12,566 nt of DNA from Acetobacteraceae bacterium (GTDB taxonomy: Bacteria > Pseudomonadota > Alphaproteobacteria > Acetobacterales > Acetobacteraceae). The DNA lies in assembly GCA_947478535.1 (NCBI GenBank), contig CANJXD010000119.1, positions 1 through 12,566 on the forward strand, written 5' to 3'. Below are positions 1 through 7,218 of this stretch, in pieces. The position numbers were made by a program, and so were the translations under genes. Under the pieces are notes generated by a model. It did not search any database and was not told the origin of the DNA. It saw only the letters and a program-made list of their open reading frames with translations. The first letter of the stretch is position 1; each line of letters begins with the position of its first letter.

Positions 1-25
1 ATGCCAATAAATGAGGCGAATGGCC

Positions 26-886
26 TCAGGGTGCGGCCAGAACGCTCGCGCAGGCCACCGGCATGCGTGGCGGTGAGGTGGGGCGGGACGATGGCTGTGT
101 CGGGCGGCGGGCGTCCGGGGAGAACCACCAGTCGAGCGACGCATCGCAGCCATCGCCGGGCGGCGGCGGGGCGATGTCCCGGCATTCGGGGCTGTCCGCG
201 GGGCAGCGCAGGCGCAGATGCATGTGTTCGTCATGCCCCCGCCAGGGCCGGACGCGGCGCAGCCAGGGCTCCCCGCGATGATCGGCGCAGAGCCGGCGCT
301 TGATGGCGGGGTTGACCAGCACCCGGTCGAGCCCCGGGGTCTCCGCGGCGATGCGGATCAGGGTGGCGTGGCGCGGCGTCCAGCGCGCGGGGTCCACCGC
401 CGCACCGCCGGGCAGGACGAGGGAGGGCAGGTCCAGCACTTCCCGCTGCGCTGCGGGCAGGCGCGGCTTCGGGCGCAGATCGTACCAGATATCGACATCG
501 AGGCCGTTCTGATGGCTCGCATGGCCCCAGGGCAGCGGCCCGCCGCGCGGCTGCGCCATATCGCCGATCCAGAGATCGGGCAGCCCCGCCCCGCGCGCCT
601 GCCGGGCGACATGGGCCACCGCCTCCACGGTGGCGGGGTGGCCCCAATGGCGGTTCCGGCCAGTGCGGATGGCCATCCAGCCAGCCCCTTCCGTCGGCAG
701 GGCGATGCCACCAGCGAGGCAGCCGAGATTGGTGGTGCCGATGACGCGGGGCGGCCCGGGGCTTGGCTGGGGCCTTGCCGCCCAGTCCGCCGCGACGGCG
801 ATGGGGCCATCCACGGCGCGCGCCTGAGGCACCGCCGCCAGAATTCCGACCAGCAGGCCGAGGGCCTGCATCGATGCGCCTACCAT
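26..886 (-). CDS. mepA: Penicillin-insensitive murein endopeptidase (M74 family)
   Basis: Zinc metallopeptidase expected to cut peptidoglycan cross-links (D-alanyl-meso-diaminopimelyl bonds) in the periplasm. The 286-aa product has the MepA signatures: GHASHQNGLDVDI at about residues 121-133, giving metal-ligand candidates His122 and Asp130, and GHDEHMH at about 217-223 with further His ligands. The block NRHWGHPATVEAV near 78-90 also fits the family, and the length is normal. An N-terminal hydrophobic stretch (about residues 8-20) ending in Ala-Arg-Ala looks like a signal peptide. The start is uncertain. ATG 886 and ATG 871 both leave a signal peptide without positive charges, whereas ATG 973 would add an arginine-containing n-region (316 aa); none has a strong ribosome binding site. 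The gene stands alone and diverges from galE. The family call is secure; the start is not. Confidence 0.9.
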   Translation of the reverse strand: MVGASMQALGLLVGILAAVPQARAVDGPIAVAADWAARPQPSPGPPRVIGTTNLGCLAGGIALPTEGAGWMAIRTGRNRHWGHPATVEAVAHVARQARGAGLPDLWIGDMAQPRGGPLPWGHASHQNGLDVDIWYDLRPKPRLPAAQREVLDLPSLVLPGGAAVDPARWTPRHATLIRIAAETPGLDRVLVNPAIKRRLCADHRGEPWLRRVRPWRGHDEHMHLRLRCPADSPECRDIAPPPPGDGCDASLDWWFSPDARRPTQPSSRPTSPPRMPVACASVLAAP

Positions 887-1147
887 GCGGCGCGGGTATT
901 GCCGCGCGCTGCCAGCGCCGTCCCGCGATCCCGCCTTGTGCAAGCCGCCGGCCGCGGCGGTCAGCCTTGTCATCCCTGTCTGATAGTCGCGGCGCCGGCC
1001 ACGCTCAACCCGATGCGCGCCCTTCGGCGGGCGTTGTGCCACACGCTGTTCTCCGCTTCGGCGCAGGCGCCGTCTCGGTGGGATTGCATTTTGAGACGGG
1101 CCATGTGTTACGCGCCGGGCAGCATGCGGGCTCGGCCTGTCTTGCGG

Positions 1148-1169
1148 TTGACACATTGCTGTGTGTCAA
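1148..1169. promoter_or_regulatory. Perfect inverted repeat, candidate operator
   Basis: The arms TTGACACA and TGTGTCAA are perfect reverse complements separated by the 6-base spacer TTGCTG. The element lies between divergent mepA and galE, 150 bp before the galE start. Each arm contains TTGACA, the consensus -35 hexamer, once per strand. A dimeric repressor or activator site is the natural reading, but no regulator gene is nearby and the cognate family is not identified. It is AT-richer than the surrounding sequence, which makes chance less likely. Confidence 0.45.
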
Positions 1170-1226
1170 ATGACGGGATACGCCGCGCATCGTGGTAAAG
1201 AATTCAGTTTCCCAGCCGTATCCTGC

Positions 1227-1264
1227 GACTGCCCGGGGGACCGGGTGGCGCCGGAGGCGCAGTC
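1227..1264 (+). promoter_or_regulatory. Potential three-way-junction fold in the galE leader
   Basis: Three nested complementary pairs can form together: an outer stem GACT/AGTC (1227-1230 with 1261-1264), hairpin CCCGG-ggga-CCGGG (1232-1245) and hairpin GCGCC-gga-GGCGC (1248-1260). The element ends about 55 bases before the galE start. It matches no riboswitch class I recognise, and the stems are short, so GC-rich chance folding is a real alternative. Confidence 0.25.
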
Positions 1265-1304
1265 AATATACCCCGTTGCGGCACTTCGCCGTAATGGGTG
1301 CTTC

Positions 1305-1310
1305 AGGGAG
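1305..1310 (+). promoter_or_regulatory. Ribosome binding site deciding the galE TTG start
   Basis: AGGGAG lies eight bases before the TTG at 1319. The alternative GTG at 1298 lies upstream of this site and would add seven residues (MLQGVVA) not expected before the Rossmann strand. The TTG start gives the usual GalE beginning, MARFLVTGGAGYVGSH. Confidence 0.65.
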
Positions 1311-1318
1311 TAGTCGCG

Positions 1319-2323
1319 TTGGCCCGTTTCCTCGTTACCGGCGGGGCCGGCTATGTGGGAAGCCACACCGTCCTCGCGCTGCTGGACCGCGGCGATGAGG
1401 TCGTGGTGCTGGACGATTTCTCCAAGGGCCATGCGGAGGCGGTGCCGCCCCAGGCCGTGATAGTCGAGGGTCGCTGCGATCACGCGGAGAGCGTGGCGGA
1501 AGCCTTCTCCAAGGGGCCCTTCGCGGCGGTGCTGCATTTCGCGGCGCTGTCCCTGGTCGGTGACAGCATGCGCGACCCGCTGCGCTACATGTCGGAAAAC
1601 CTGCTGAACCTGTCGATGGTCGCCGATGCCGCCGTGAAGCATGGCTGCCTACGGCTGGTCATGTCCTCCACCGCCGCGCTGTTCGGTTTCCCCGAGCGCA
1701 TCCCCATCGATGAACAGCAGCGCCTCGGCCCGGTCTCTCCCTATGGCGAGAGCAAGCTGATGTGCGAACGCGCGCTGGATTGGGCGGAGAGGATCCACGG
1801 CCTGCGCTTCGCCTCCCTGCGCTACTTCAACGCGGCCGGCGCCGATGCCGCTGGCCGGGCGGGCGAAGACCATGATCCGGAGACGCATCTGGTGCCGCTG
1901 GCGATCGACGCGGCGCTTGGCCTGCGGCCGCCGCTGACGGTCTTCGGCACGGATTACGACACGCCCGATGGCACCGGCGTGCGGGATTATGTGCATGTGA
2001 CGGATCTGGCGGATGCGCATCTGCGCGTGCTGCCACTGCTGGAGCAGCGTTCCGTCCGCTACAATCTCGGCAATGGTACGGGCTATTCGGTGCGCCAGGT
2101 CATCGAGACCGTGCAGCGGGTGACGGGCCACGCCGTGCCGCACACGCTCGGCCCGCGGCGGGAAGGGGACCCGGCGGTGCTGGTCGCGTCCTCCGCCAAG
2201 CTGCGGGAGGATACCGGCTGGGCGCCGCGCTTCCCGACGCTGGAGGACATCGTGCGGACTGCCTATGCGTGGCGCGCGGCGCACCCGCAGGGCTATGGCG
2301 GCCGCCGCGAAAAGGCGGCCTGA
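1319..2323 (+). CDS. galE: UDP-glucose 4-epimerase
   Basis: Cytoplasmic NAD-dependent short-chain dehydrogenase/reductase that interconverts UDP-glucose and UDP-galactose, supplying galactose for surface polysaccharide or lipid glycosylation. The 334-aa product has the NAD-binding motif TGGAGYVG at residues 7-14, LDDFSKGH at 31-38, and the catalytic YxxxK as YGESK (Tyr142, Lys146). The usual catalytic Ser/Thr position is Thr118 within SSTAALFG. RYFNAAGAD (168-176) and GVRDYVHVTDLADAH (220-234) are characteristic of GalE. Length is normal (about 330-340 aa). The gene is transcribed alone, divergent from mepA and convergent with the secretion operon, with which it shares a terminator-like hairpin. 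A closely related UDP-sugar epimerase specificity (for example UDP-GlcNAc) cannot be excluded from sequence alone. Confidence 0.93.
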   Translation: MARFLVTGGAGYVGSHTVLALLDRGDEVVVLDDFSKGHAEAVPPQAVIVEGRCDHAESVAEAFSKGPFAAVLHFAALSLVGDSMRDPLRYMSENLLNLSMVADAAVKHGCLRLVMSSTAALFGFPERIPIDEQQRLGPVSPYGESKLMCERALDWAERIHGLRFASLRYFNAAGADAAGRAGEDHDPETHLVPLAIDAALGLRPPLTVFGTDYDTPDGTGVRDYVHVTDLADAHLRVLPLLEQRSVRYNLGNGTGYSVRQVIETVQRVTGHAVPHTLGPRREGDPAVLVASSAKLREDTGWAPRFPTLEDIVRTAYAWRAAHPQGYGGRREKAA

Positions 2324-2330
2324 GAGGCCC

Positions 2331-2362
2331 CGCTGAACCGCCTCTCCTGAGGCGGATCAGCG
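2331..2362. terminator. Bidirectional hairpin between convergent genes
   Basis: The inner stem CCGCCTC/GAGGCGG (2338-2344 with 2349-2355) closes a TCCT loop. After one A-A mismatch it continues as CGCTGA/TCAGCG (2331-2336 with 2357-2362), and GCCC/GGGC can extend it past a bulged A. This gives a 13-bp interrupted stem that lies entirely in the 54-bp gap between the galE stop (2323) and the stop of the 102-aa gene (2378). There is no T-tract on either side, so termination efficiency is inferred from position and stem strength. Confidence 0.75.
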
Positions 2363-2377
2363 AGGGCTGGGCTTCAA

Positions 2378-2686
2378 TCAGCCATTGAAGCGGAAGGCGC
2401 CCGCGACGTGGTCGGAGGCCTCGGCGGCTGCCGGCGCGGCGGCCGGGGCTGCCTTCGCCTGCTGGGCGGCCATGGCTTCCTTGGCCTTCGCTTCCACCTG
2501 CTTCGTCACTTCCACCATCACCCGGGCCAGGTTCGGCAGTTGCACGACCGGGACAACGAGCAGCGCGGAGGGCACCGGCTTGCCATCGCTGGCGCTGGTC
2601 TGCGTGCCGAGGGTGATGCGGGCGACGCCGTTGGCGACATGCACATCGATGATGCCGTCACCGAAGACGGTGGGGATGGCGGACAT
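2378..2686 (-). CDS. Small protein of unknown function in type I secretion operon
   Basis: A 102-aa protein I cannot assign to a named family. A strong ribosome binding site (AGGAGA, about six bases before ATG 2686) and an 18-bp gap after the hlyD stop support a real, co-transcribed gene. Residues 1-65 read as alternating beta-type segments (FGDGIIDVHVANGVARITLG, then SALLVVPVVQLPNLARVMVEV), followed by an amphipathic helix-like stretch (about 60-76). An Ala/Pro-rich low-complexity linker (about 75-92) and the end DHVAGAFRFNG complete it. There is no signal peptide, membrane segment or cysteine. Given its place directly after the adaptor gene, it could be a cytoplasmic accessory or regulator of the transporter, or a small substrate whose C-terminus is the secretion signal. 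Both are inference. Confidence 0.8.
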   Translation of the reverse strand: MSAIPTVFGDGIIDVHVANGVARITLGTQTSASDGKPVPSALLVVPVVQLPNLARVMVEVTKQVEAKAKEAMAAQQAKAAPAAAPAAAEASDHVAGAFRFNG

Positions 2687-2704
2687 GGGTCTCTCCTGCT
2701 GAGG

Positions 2705-4165
2705 CTATTGTTCGCGGAAGGCGCGATGGAAACTGTCGAAGACCGGTTGCAGCAGATAGCGGCCGAAACTGCGGCTGCCGGTCTGGATCTGCGCCTCCAC
2801 GGACATGCCGGCCCGCAGCGTCACGCCCTCCAGCCCCCGAAGCTGGGCTTCGTCGATCTGGATCTGCACGCGGTAGAAGGCCATCCCCCGCCGCTCATCC
2901 TGGGTGATGTCGGAGGCGACGAAGGTGACGTGCCCGTGCAGATAGGGCACCAGGCGCTGCTTGAAGGCCGGAAGCCGGATTTCCGCCTGCAGGCCGGCAT
3001 GAACCACGTCGATGTCGTTGGGCTGCACGTTCACTTCGGCGATGATGCGGTCATTCTCCGGCACCAGATCCATCAGGGGGTCGCCGGGGCGCACCACGGC
3101 GCCGATGGTGAAGAAGCGCTGGTTCAGCACCACGCCCGCTTCCGGCGCCACGATGTCGAGGCGTGTGGAGACGTCCTCCGCGGCGCGCAGCCTTTCCTCG
3201 GCTTCCGCGAGCCGCACGCGCACGTCCCGTTGCTCGGTCGAGGTTTCCTGGAGCCGCTGGTCCATCACGCGCCGGATTTCGCGCTGCGCTTCCTCGATCT
3301 GGGCGCGGCCGCGGGCCATCTGGTTGGTGATGTCGGTGATGTTGCCTTCGGTGGAGGCGACCTGTCGCTGCAAGGCCAGCAACTGCGGCAGGCGTGCGAG
3401 ACCCTGGCGGAGCAGGCTGGCGGTGTCCTGCTCCTCGCGCCGCAGTAGCACCAGCATGCGGCGCTGGGCGTCGATCTGGCCTTCGGCGGCGCCGATGGTG
3501 GCGTTGAACTGGTCGATGCGAGACCGCAGCACCTGCACCTGGCTTTGCAGCGATGTCTGGCGCGCGGCGAACAGCGACCGCTGGCCCGTCACATAGTCCA
3601 GCGCCCGCGCCCCTTCGGCCGAGAGAAGCGCCGCCGGGAAGCGCACATCGGTATCGTCGGCGAGTTCCGCCACCAGCCGCGCATCCTGCGCCATCAGCGC
3701 CCAGCGCTGGCTGCGCAGCGTTTCCGTCTGCTGGGACGCCTGCGGCTGTTCGAGGCGCAGCAGTACCTGGCCCTGGCGGACGACATCGCCGTCCCGCACC
3801 AGGATCTCCCGCACGATGCCGCCCTCGAAGTGCTGGATGGTGCGGCGCGTGCCTTCCACCTTCAGCAGCCCGGGCGCGATGGCGGCTTCCGACAGCGGCA
3901 CGACGCTGGCCCAGAGGCCGAGCCCGAAGACGAAGACACCGACGATGGCGTAGCCGAGGGTGGTGGGAATGCGGGTGCGCGGGCGTGGCGCATCCAGGAT
4001 CAGCTCCGGCTCCTCCGGCTGCCACATGGCGGGCAAGCCGGCGGCGGGCCGCTTGGCAACGCTCGCCTGGCCGATCGGGGTGGCCTGCGGCGGATTGCCT
4101 GGCGCGCCCGTTGCAGTATCCGTCGGGGAGTCAGGCGGGGAGGGTGGGGGCAGGGCCTGGCTCAT
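2705..4165 (-). CDS. HlyD-family periplasmic adaptor of a type I secretion system
   Basis: Membrane-fusion protein (PrtE/AprE/HlyD type) linking an inner-membrane ABC exporter to an outer-membrane TolC-like channel. The 486-aa product has a Pro/Ala-rich cytoplasmic N-terminus (1-66), one membrane helix (about 70-88, TLGYAIVGVFVFGLGLWAS) and the first half of the lipoyl-like domain (HFEGGIVREILVRDGDVV, 112-129). A long Gln/Arg/Glu-rich coiled-coil hairpin follows (about 140-333), then the second half (DIVAPEAGVVLNQRFFTIG, 337-355), a beta-barrel region and the typical end GMSVEAQIQTGSRSFGRYLL (453-472). ATG 4165 overlaps the stop of the ABC gene in ATGA and is preceded by GGAGGG at six bases, indicating translational coupling. 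The cytoplasmic N-terminus is longer and more proline-rich than in typical members. No outer-membrane partner is in the window. Confidence 0.93.
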   Translation of the reverse strand: MSQALPPPSPPDSPTDTATGAPGNPPQATPIGQASVAKRPAAGLPAMWQPEEPELILDAPRPRTRIPTTLGYAIVGVFVFGLGLWASVVPLSEAAIAPGLLKVEGTRRTIQHFEGGIVREILVRDGDVVRQGQVLLRLEQPQASQQTETLRSQRWALMAQDARLVAELADDTDVRFPAALLSAEGARALDYVTGQRSLFAARQTSLQSQVQVLRSRIDQFNATIGAAEGQIDAQRRMLVLLRREEQDTASLLRQGLARLPQLLALQRQVASTEGNITDITNQMARGRAQIEEAQREIRRVMDQRLQETSTEQRDVRVRLAEAEERLRAAEDVSTRLDIVAPEAGVVLNQRFFTIGAVVRPGDPLMDLVPENDRIIAEVNVQPNDIDVVHAGLQAEIRLPAFKQRLVPYLHGHVTFVASDITQDERRGMAFYRVQIQIDEAQLRGLEGVTLRAGMSVEAQIQTGSRSFGRYLLQPVFDSFHRAFREQ

Positions 4166-5889
4166 CGCCCACCCTCCGCCTGGCCGCCGGGTTGCGGGAT
4201 TTCCTGCGGGCGGTTCTGCTGCATCAGGCGCTTCAGCACCTCGGCGCGCGGGCCGAAGGCTTCCGCCGCGCCATCCCGCATCAGCAGCACCTTGTCCACG
4301 CCCTGCACCAGGGTGGGGCGGTGGGAGACGAGGACCACGGTGGTGTTGCGTTCCTTCAGCGCCGTCAGCCCGCGGATCAGCGCCTGTTCGGCGTCGCCAT
4401 CGAGGTTGCTGTTCGGCTCGTCCAGCACCACGAAGCGCGGATTGCCATACATGGCGCGCGCCAGGCCGATCAACTGCCGCTGGCCGCCGGAAAGGTGCTG
4501 GCCGCCGTCGCCGATCTCGGTGTCGTAGCCCTGCGGCAGCCGGAGGATCATCTCATGGCATCCGGCCAGCTTCGCGGCATCGAACACCAGGTCCGGGTCG
4601 GCATCCCGCATCCGGCTGATGTTCTTCATCACCGTGCCGTCGAACAACTCGACATCCTGGGGGAGGTAGCCGACGTATTTGCCGAAATCCTCCCGCTGCC
4701 AGGTGAAGACATCCGCGCCATCGAGGCGGACGGTGCCGGCGGAGGTCTGCAAGGTGCCGATCAGCAGCCGGATCAGCGTGGTCTTGCCAGCGGCGGAGGG
4801 GCCGATGATGGCCAGGCTCTCCCCCGCCGTCAGGGCGAAGGAGATGCCCTTGATGATGGCGACCGGCTGGCCGGGGAAGCCGAAGGTCACACGCTCCGCC
4901 GAAAGGCGCCCGGTGGGGGCGGGAAGCGGCATGCCGGGCGGGCGGATGCGCGGCAGGCCGAGGAAGGCGACCAGCCGGCGATAAGCCTGGCGGGCCTGCA
5001 CCAGTTGCTTCCAGCCGCCGATCATCTGTTCCACCGGCGCCAAGGCGCGGCCCATGATGATGGAAGCGGCGATCGAGGCGCCAGAGGTCAATTCCTGTTC
5101 CAGCGTCAGCCAGGCACCGAAGCCGAGCACCGCGACCTGGATGGTCAGGCGGAAGAAGCGGGTGATGGAGAGCAGGAAGGCGGCGCGGTCGGCGGCCTTT
5201 TCCTGCGGCGGGATGCTGGCGGAAAGGCCCTCGCGCCAGCGTTGCAGCACGGCATTGCCCATGCCCATGCTGTCGATGACCTCGGCATTGCGGACCATGC
5301 TCTCCGCGCGCCGCTGGCTGGCCATGGAGGCCGTCCCGGCCTTCCGCAGCAGCCCGCCCGTCGCCCATTCATTGGCCAGGGTCAGCATGAACAGCAGCAC
5401 GGCGCCACCGAGCGCGATGACGCCGAGCGAGGGATGCAGCAGGAAGATGACGAACAGGTAGATCGGCACCCAGGGCACATCGAACATGGTCAACGAGGCC
5501 GGGGAGCCGAGCCAGTTGCGGCAGGCCGCCAAGTCCCGCATCGCCTCCATCCGATAGGGCCGGCCGCGGAGCTGGCTCTCGATGGCGCGCATGAAGGCTT
5601 CCGGCGCCGCCTTGCCTTCGACCCAGGACGCCAGCCGCTGCATGACCTGGCCGCGCAGCCCGTCCAGTACCGCCATGACCAGCAGCGCGAACATCGCGAT
5701 CGCGGTCAGGTAGTACAATGTGTCCATGCTGCGCGTGGACAGCACGCGGTCGAACACCTGCATCATGTAGAGCGAGACGGTGAGTTGCAGCATGTTCACC
5801 ACGCCGCTGAACAGCGCGACCGCGACGAATTGCGACCGTCCCGCGGCCAGGGCCTGGGACAGGACCGTCTCCGGCGGGCGATCGGACAT
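4162..5889 (-). CDS. Type I secretion ABC transporter, permease/ATPase (PrtD type)
   Basis: Inner-membrane half-transporter that powers one-step export of a protein substrate. Of 575 aa, the first about 320 form the membrane domain, with hydrophobic segments near residues 21-43, 59-78, 141-172 and 248-263. The motif DVPWVPIYLFVIFLLHP (137-153) is typical of PrtD/LapB/HlyB exporters. The ATPase domain has Walker A GPSAAGKT (363-370), Q-loop Gln411 in YLPQD, signature LSGGQRQ (466-472), Walker B VVLDEP (487-492) and H-loop His523. There is no N-terminal C39 peptidase or peptidase-like domain, so substrates are likely RTX or HasA-like proteins with uncleaved C-terminal signals rather than double-glycine leaders. 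ATG 5889 was chosen because homology begins just after it; ATG 5937 is also open but lacks a ribosome binding site. It is first in the operon, overlapping the adaptor gene by 4 bp. Confidence 0.93.
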   Translation of the reverse strand: MSDRPPETVLSQALAAGRSQFVAVALFSGVVNMLQLTVSLYMMQVFDRVLSTRSMDTLYYLTAIAMFALLVMAVLDGLRGQVMQRLASWVEGKAAPEAFMRAIESQLRGRPYRMEAMRDLAACRNWLGSPASLTMFDVPWVPIYLFVIFLLHPSLGVIALGGAVLLFMLTLANEWATGGLLRKAGTASMASQRRAESMVRNAEVIDSMGMGNAVLQRWREGLSASIPPQEKAADRAAFLLSITRFFRLTIQVAVLGFGAWLTLEQELTSGASIAASIIMGRALAPVEQMIGGWKQLVQARQAYRRLVAFLGLPRIRPPGMPLPAPTGRLSAERVTFGFPGQPVAIIKGISFALTAGESLAIIGPSAAGKTTLIRLLIGTLQTSAGTVRLDGADVFTWQREDFGKYVGYLPQDVELFDGTVMKNISRMRDADPDLVFDAAKLAGCHEMILRLPQGYDTEIGDGGQHLSGGQRQLIGLARAMYGNPRFVVLDEPNSNLDGDAEQALIRGLTALKERNTTVVLVSHRPTLVQGVDKVLLMRDGAAEAFGPRAEVLKRLMQQNRPQEIPQPGGQAEGGR

Positions 5890-6164
5890 GCCGGGCAGTG
5901 GGATCGGCCTCAGCACTGGGCGCTGCCCTGCACCCATGGCACCAGGGGGAGCGAGGCGGCGGTCATGCCGGTGCGGCGCCCGAAAGCCGGGATTGCGGGC
6001 GATCGGCGACCGAGCGTTCCGGTCCCTGGTGCAACAATCTGCATGAACCATCCGTGAGCAGGCGGAGTCGTTCCGTAGAACGCTCGCTTTTCCAGGGCTC
6101 TGCTAGCACGCCCTGCCCGCTGCTCAAACCGTTGCCCCGGCATAGGTCCGACAGTTTCCGGGAC
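5890..6164. other. Intergenic region upstream of the secretion operon
   Basis: 275 bp between the glycosyltransferase stop and the ABC transporter start, both on the minus strand. The secretion operon promoter should be here, but no clear -35/-10 pair is visible. The only structured element is the hairpin at 6065-6091. Confidence 0.4.
6065..6091 (+). terminator. Terminator-like hairpin without a plus-strand gene
   Basis: CGTTC-CGTA-GAACG (6069-6082) is extended by GAG/CTC across a bulged T, then followed by GC and four T (6088-6091). In sequence it is a plus-strand intrinsic terminator, yet both flanking genes are on the minus strand. It may block antisense transcription or simply form a 3' hairpin for the upstream minus-strand unit. 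Evidence for function is weak. Confidence 0.3.
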
Positions 6165-7160
6165 TCAGCGGGGCGGCGGCGCGAAATCCGGCGCGGCGAT
6201 GGCGAGGTAGGCCATCCGCTTGGCCTCCATCCGCCCCCGCGTGACGGTATCGAGGATCAGCCCGCAGGCAAGCGCCAGGAAGCCCAGCAGCACCAATCCC
6301 ATCGCCAGCACCGCCGTCGGCAGGCGGGGCACCAGCCCTGTGGCGAGGAAGGTCTGCACCACCGGCAGCGCCAGGCCGAGGCCGAGCAACCACAGCAACA
6401 GCGCGGCGAGGGCGAAGAAGGGAAGCGGCTTTTCCCGCCGCACCAGCAGGGCGACCGTGGCCAGGATTCGCATCCCGTCCCGCCAGGTATTGAGCTTGGA
6501 CACGCTGCCGGGCGGGCGTTCGCGGTAGGCGGTCGGCAATTCCCCCACCGGCATGTGCAATTCCAGCGCATGGACGGTGAATTCGGTCTCGGTCTCGAAG
6601 CCCTCCGCCAAGGCGGGGAAGGATTTCGCGAAGCGGCGGGAGAACACCCGGTAGCCCGAGAGCATGTCGGAGATCCGGTTGCCGAAGATCATCCGCACGA
6701 CGCCGGTCAGCACCGCATTGCCGAAGCGATGGCCGGGGCGATAGGCGGCCTCGGCCGCCGTGACGCGGATGCCTGTCACCATGTCCAGCCGGTCTTCCAC
6801 CAGCAGGCGGATCATGGCGGGGGCGGCGGCAGCCTCATAGGTATCGTCCCCATCGACCAGCACATACACATCGGCCTCGATATCCGCGAGCATCCGGCGG
6901 ACGACATGGCCCTTGCCCTGCAACGGCTCCCGCCGCACCACCGCGCCGGCGGCGAGGGCCGCCGCGCGCGTGCCGTCCTGGCTGTTATTGTCATAGACAT
7001 GGATGGTGGCGCCGGGCAGGGCGGCGCGGAAGGCGGCGACGACGCGCGGGATCGCCACTTCCTCATTGTAGCAGGGGATCAGCACCGCGATGCGCGGCGC
7101 GGGGCTGGGCACGATGCCGCCCTCGCCCAGCGTCATCGCCGCGTCGCCTGGCTGCCACAT
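6165..7160 (-). CDS. GT2-family membrane glycosyltransferase
   Basis: Transfers a sugar from a nucleotide donor, probably to polyprenyl phosphate (DPM1/GtrB-like), on the inner face of the membrane. With ATG 7160 the product is 331 aa. The GT-A fold begins RIAVLIPCYNEE (23-34), DNNSQDG (57-63) is the nucleotide-binding region, and DGDD (103-106) is the metal-binding DxD. DMLSGYRVFSRRF (165-177) and RERPPGSVSKLNTWRDG (213-229) are typical acceptor-side motifs. Two C-terminal membrane helices lie near 247-270 and 280-304. The start is ambiguous: GTG 7229, with GAAGGG six bases ahead, would add 23 residues including a Gly-Asp-Ala/Glu-Gly repeat, while ATG 7160 is preceded by AAGGTGG at 10 bases. 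The gtrA gene lies just upstream on the same strand, suggesting a joint role in lipid-linked sugar synthesis and flipping. Confidence 0.88.
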   Translation of the reverse strand: MWQPGDAAMTLGEGGIVPSPAPRIAVLIPCYNEEVAIPRVVAAFRAALPGATIHVYDNNSQDGTRAAALAAGAVVRREPLQGKGHVVRRMLADIEADVYVLVDGDDTYEAAAAPAMIRLLVEDRLDMVTGIRVTAAEAAYRPGHRFGNAVLTGVVRMIFGNRISDMLSGYRVFSRRFAKSFPALAEGFETETEFTVHALELHMPVGELPTAYRERPPGSVSKLNTWRDGMRILATVALLVRREKPLPFFALAALLLWLLGLGLALPVVQTFLATGLVPRLPTAVLAMGLVLLGFLALACGLILDTVTRGRMEAKRMAYLAIAAPDFAPPPR

Positions 7161-7170
7161 CGCCGAATTT

Positions 7171-7218
7171 CCACCTTCGTCCCCACCTGCATCCCCGCCT
7201 GCGTCCCCACCTTCATCC
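7171..7218. repeat. Four 12-bp tandem repeats at the glycosyltransferase 5' end
   Basis: Four consecutive units, CCACCTTCGTCC, CCACCTGCATCC, CCGCCTGCGTCC and CCACCTTCATCC, with consensus CCRCCTKCRTCC. Read on the minus strand, each unit encodes Asp-Glu/Ala-Gly-Gly in the frame of the glycosyltransferase gene, and carries a GAAGGTGG or GCAGGYGG motif that resembles a ribosome binding site. The block lies between candidate starts GTG 7229 and ATG 7160. Unit length is a multiple of three, so copy-number change would not shift frame. Confidence 0.8.

Larger units (their letters stand above)
887..1318. other. Divergent intergenic region, mepA / galE
   Basis: About 430 bp separate the two divergent genes. 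The mepA-proximal part (887-1147) holds only GC-rich sequence and possible upstream starts for mepA (ATG 973), with no convincing gene on either strand. The galE-proximal part holds an inverted repeat at 1148-1169 and a potentially folded leader at 1227-1264, listed separately. Promoters for both genes should lie here. TTGACA hexamers occur on both strands within the inverted repeat, but neither is followed at 16-18 bp by a recognisable -10 box, so no promoter is called. Confidence 0.5.

Noticed and set aside
887..973. Longer mepA starting at ATG 973
   Set aside because: It would supply a charged n-region but has no properly spaced ribosome binding site and adds residues before the usual signal peptide. 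Kept only as an alternative start.
1148..1176. Sigma-70 promoter for galE using TTGACA at 1148
   Set aside because: At 17-18 bp spacing the -10 position reads TGACGG or GACGGG, too far from TATAAT to call.
218..1198. Plus-strand open frame opposite mepA
   Set aside because: The minus-strand frame has the MepA metal-binding motifs; the plus frame is a compositional shadow.
2378..2686. Assignment of the 102-aa protein to a DUF3467-like family
   Set aside because: The alternating hydrophobic pattern is vaguely similar, but I can point to no diagnostic motif; a profile search would be needed.
3553..6057. Very long plus-strand open frame opposite the adaptor and ABC genes
   Set aside because: The frame is rich in His, Arg, Gly, Ala and Gln with no domain. 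It lies antisense to two genes with complete motif sets, a known artefact of high-GC codon bias.
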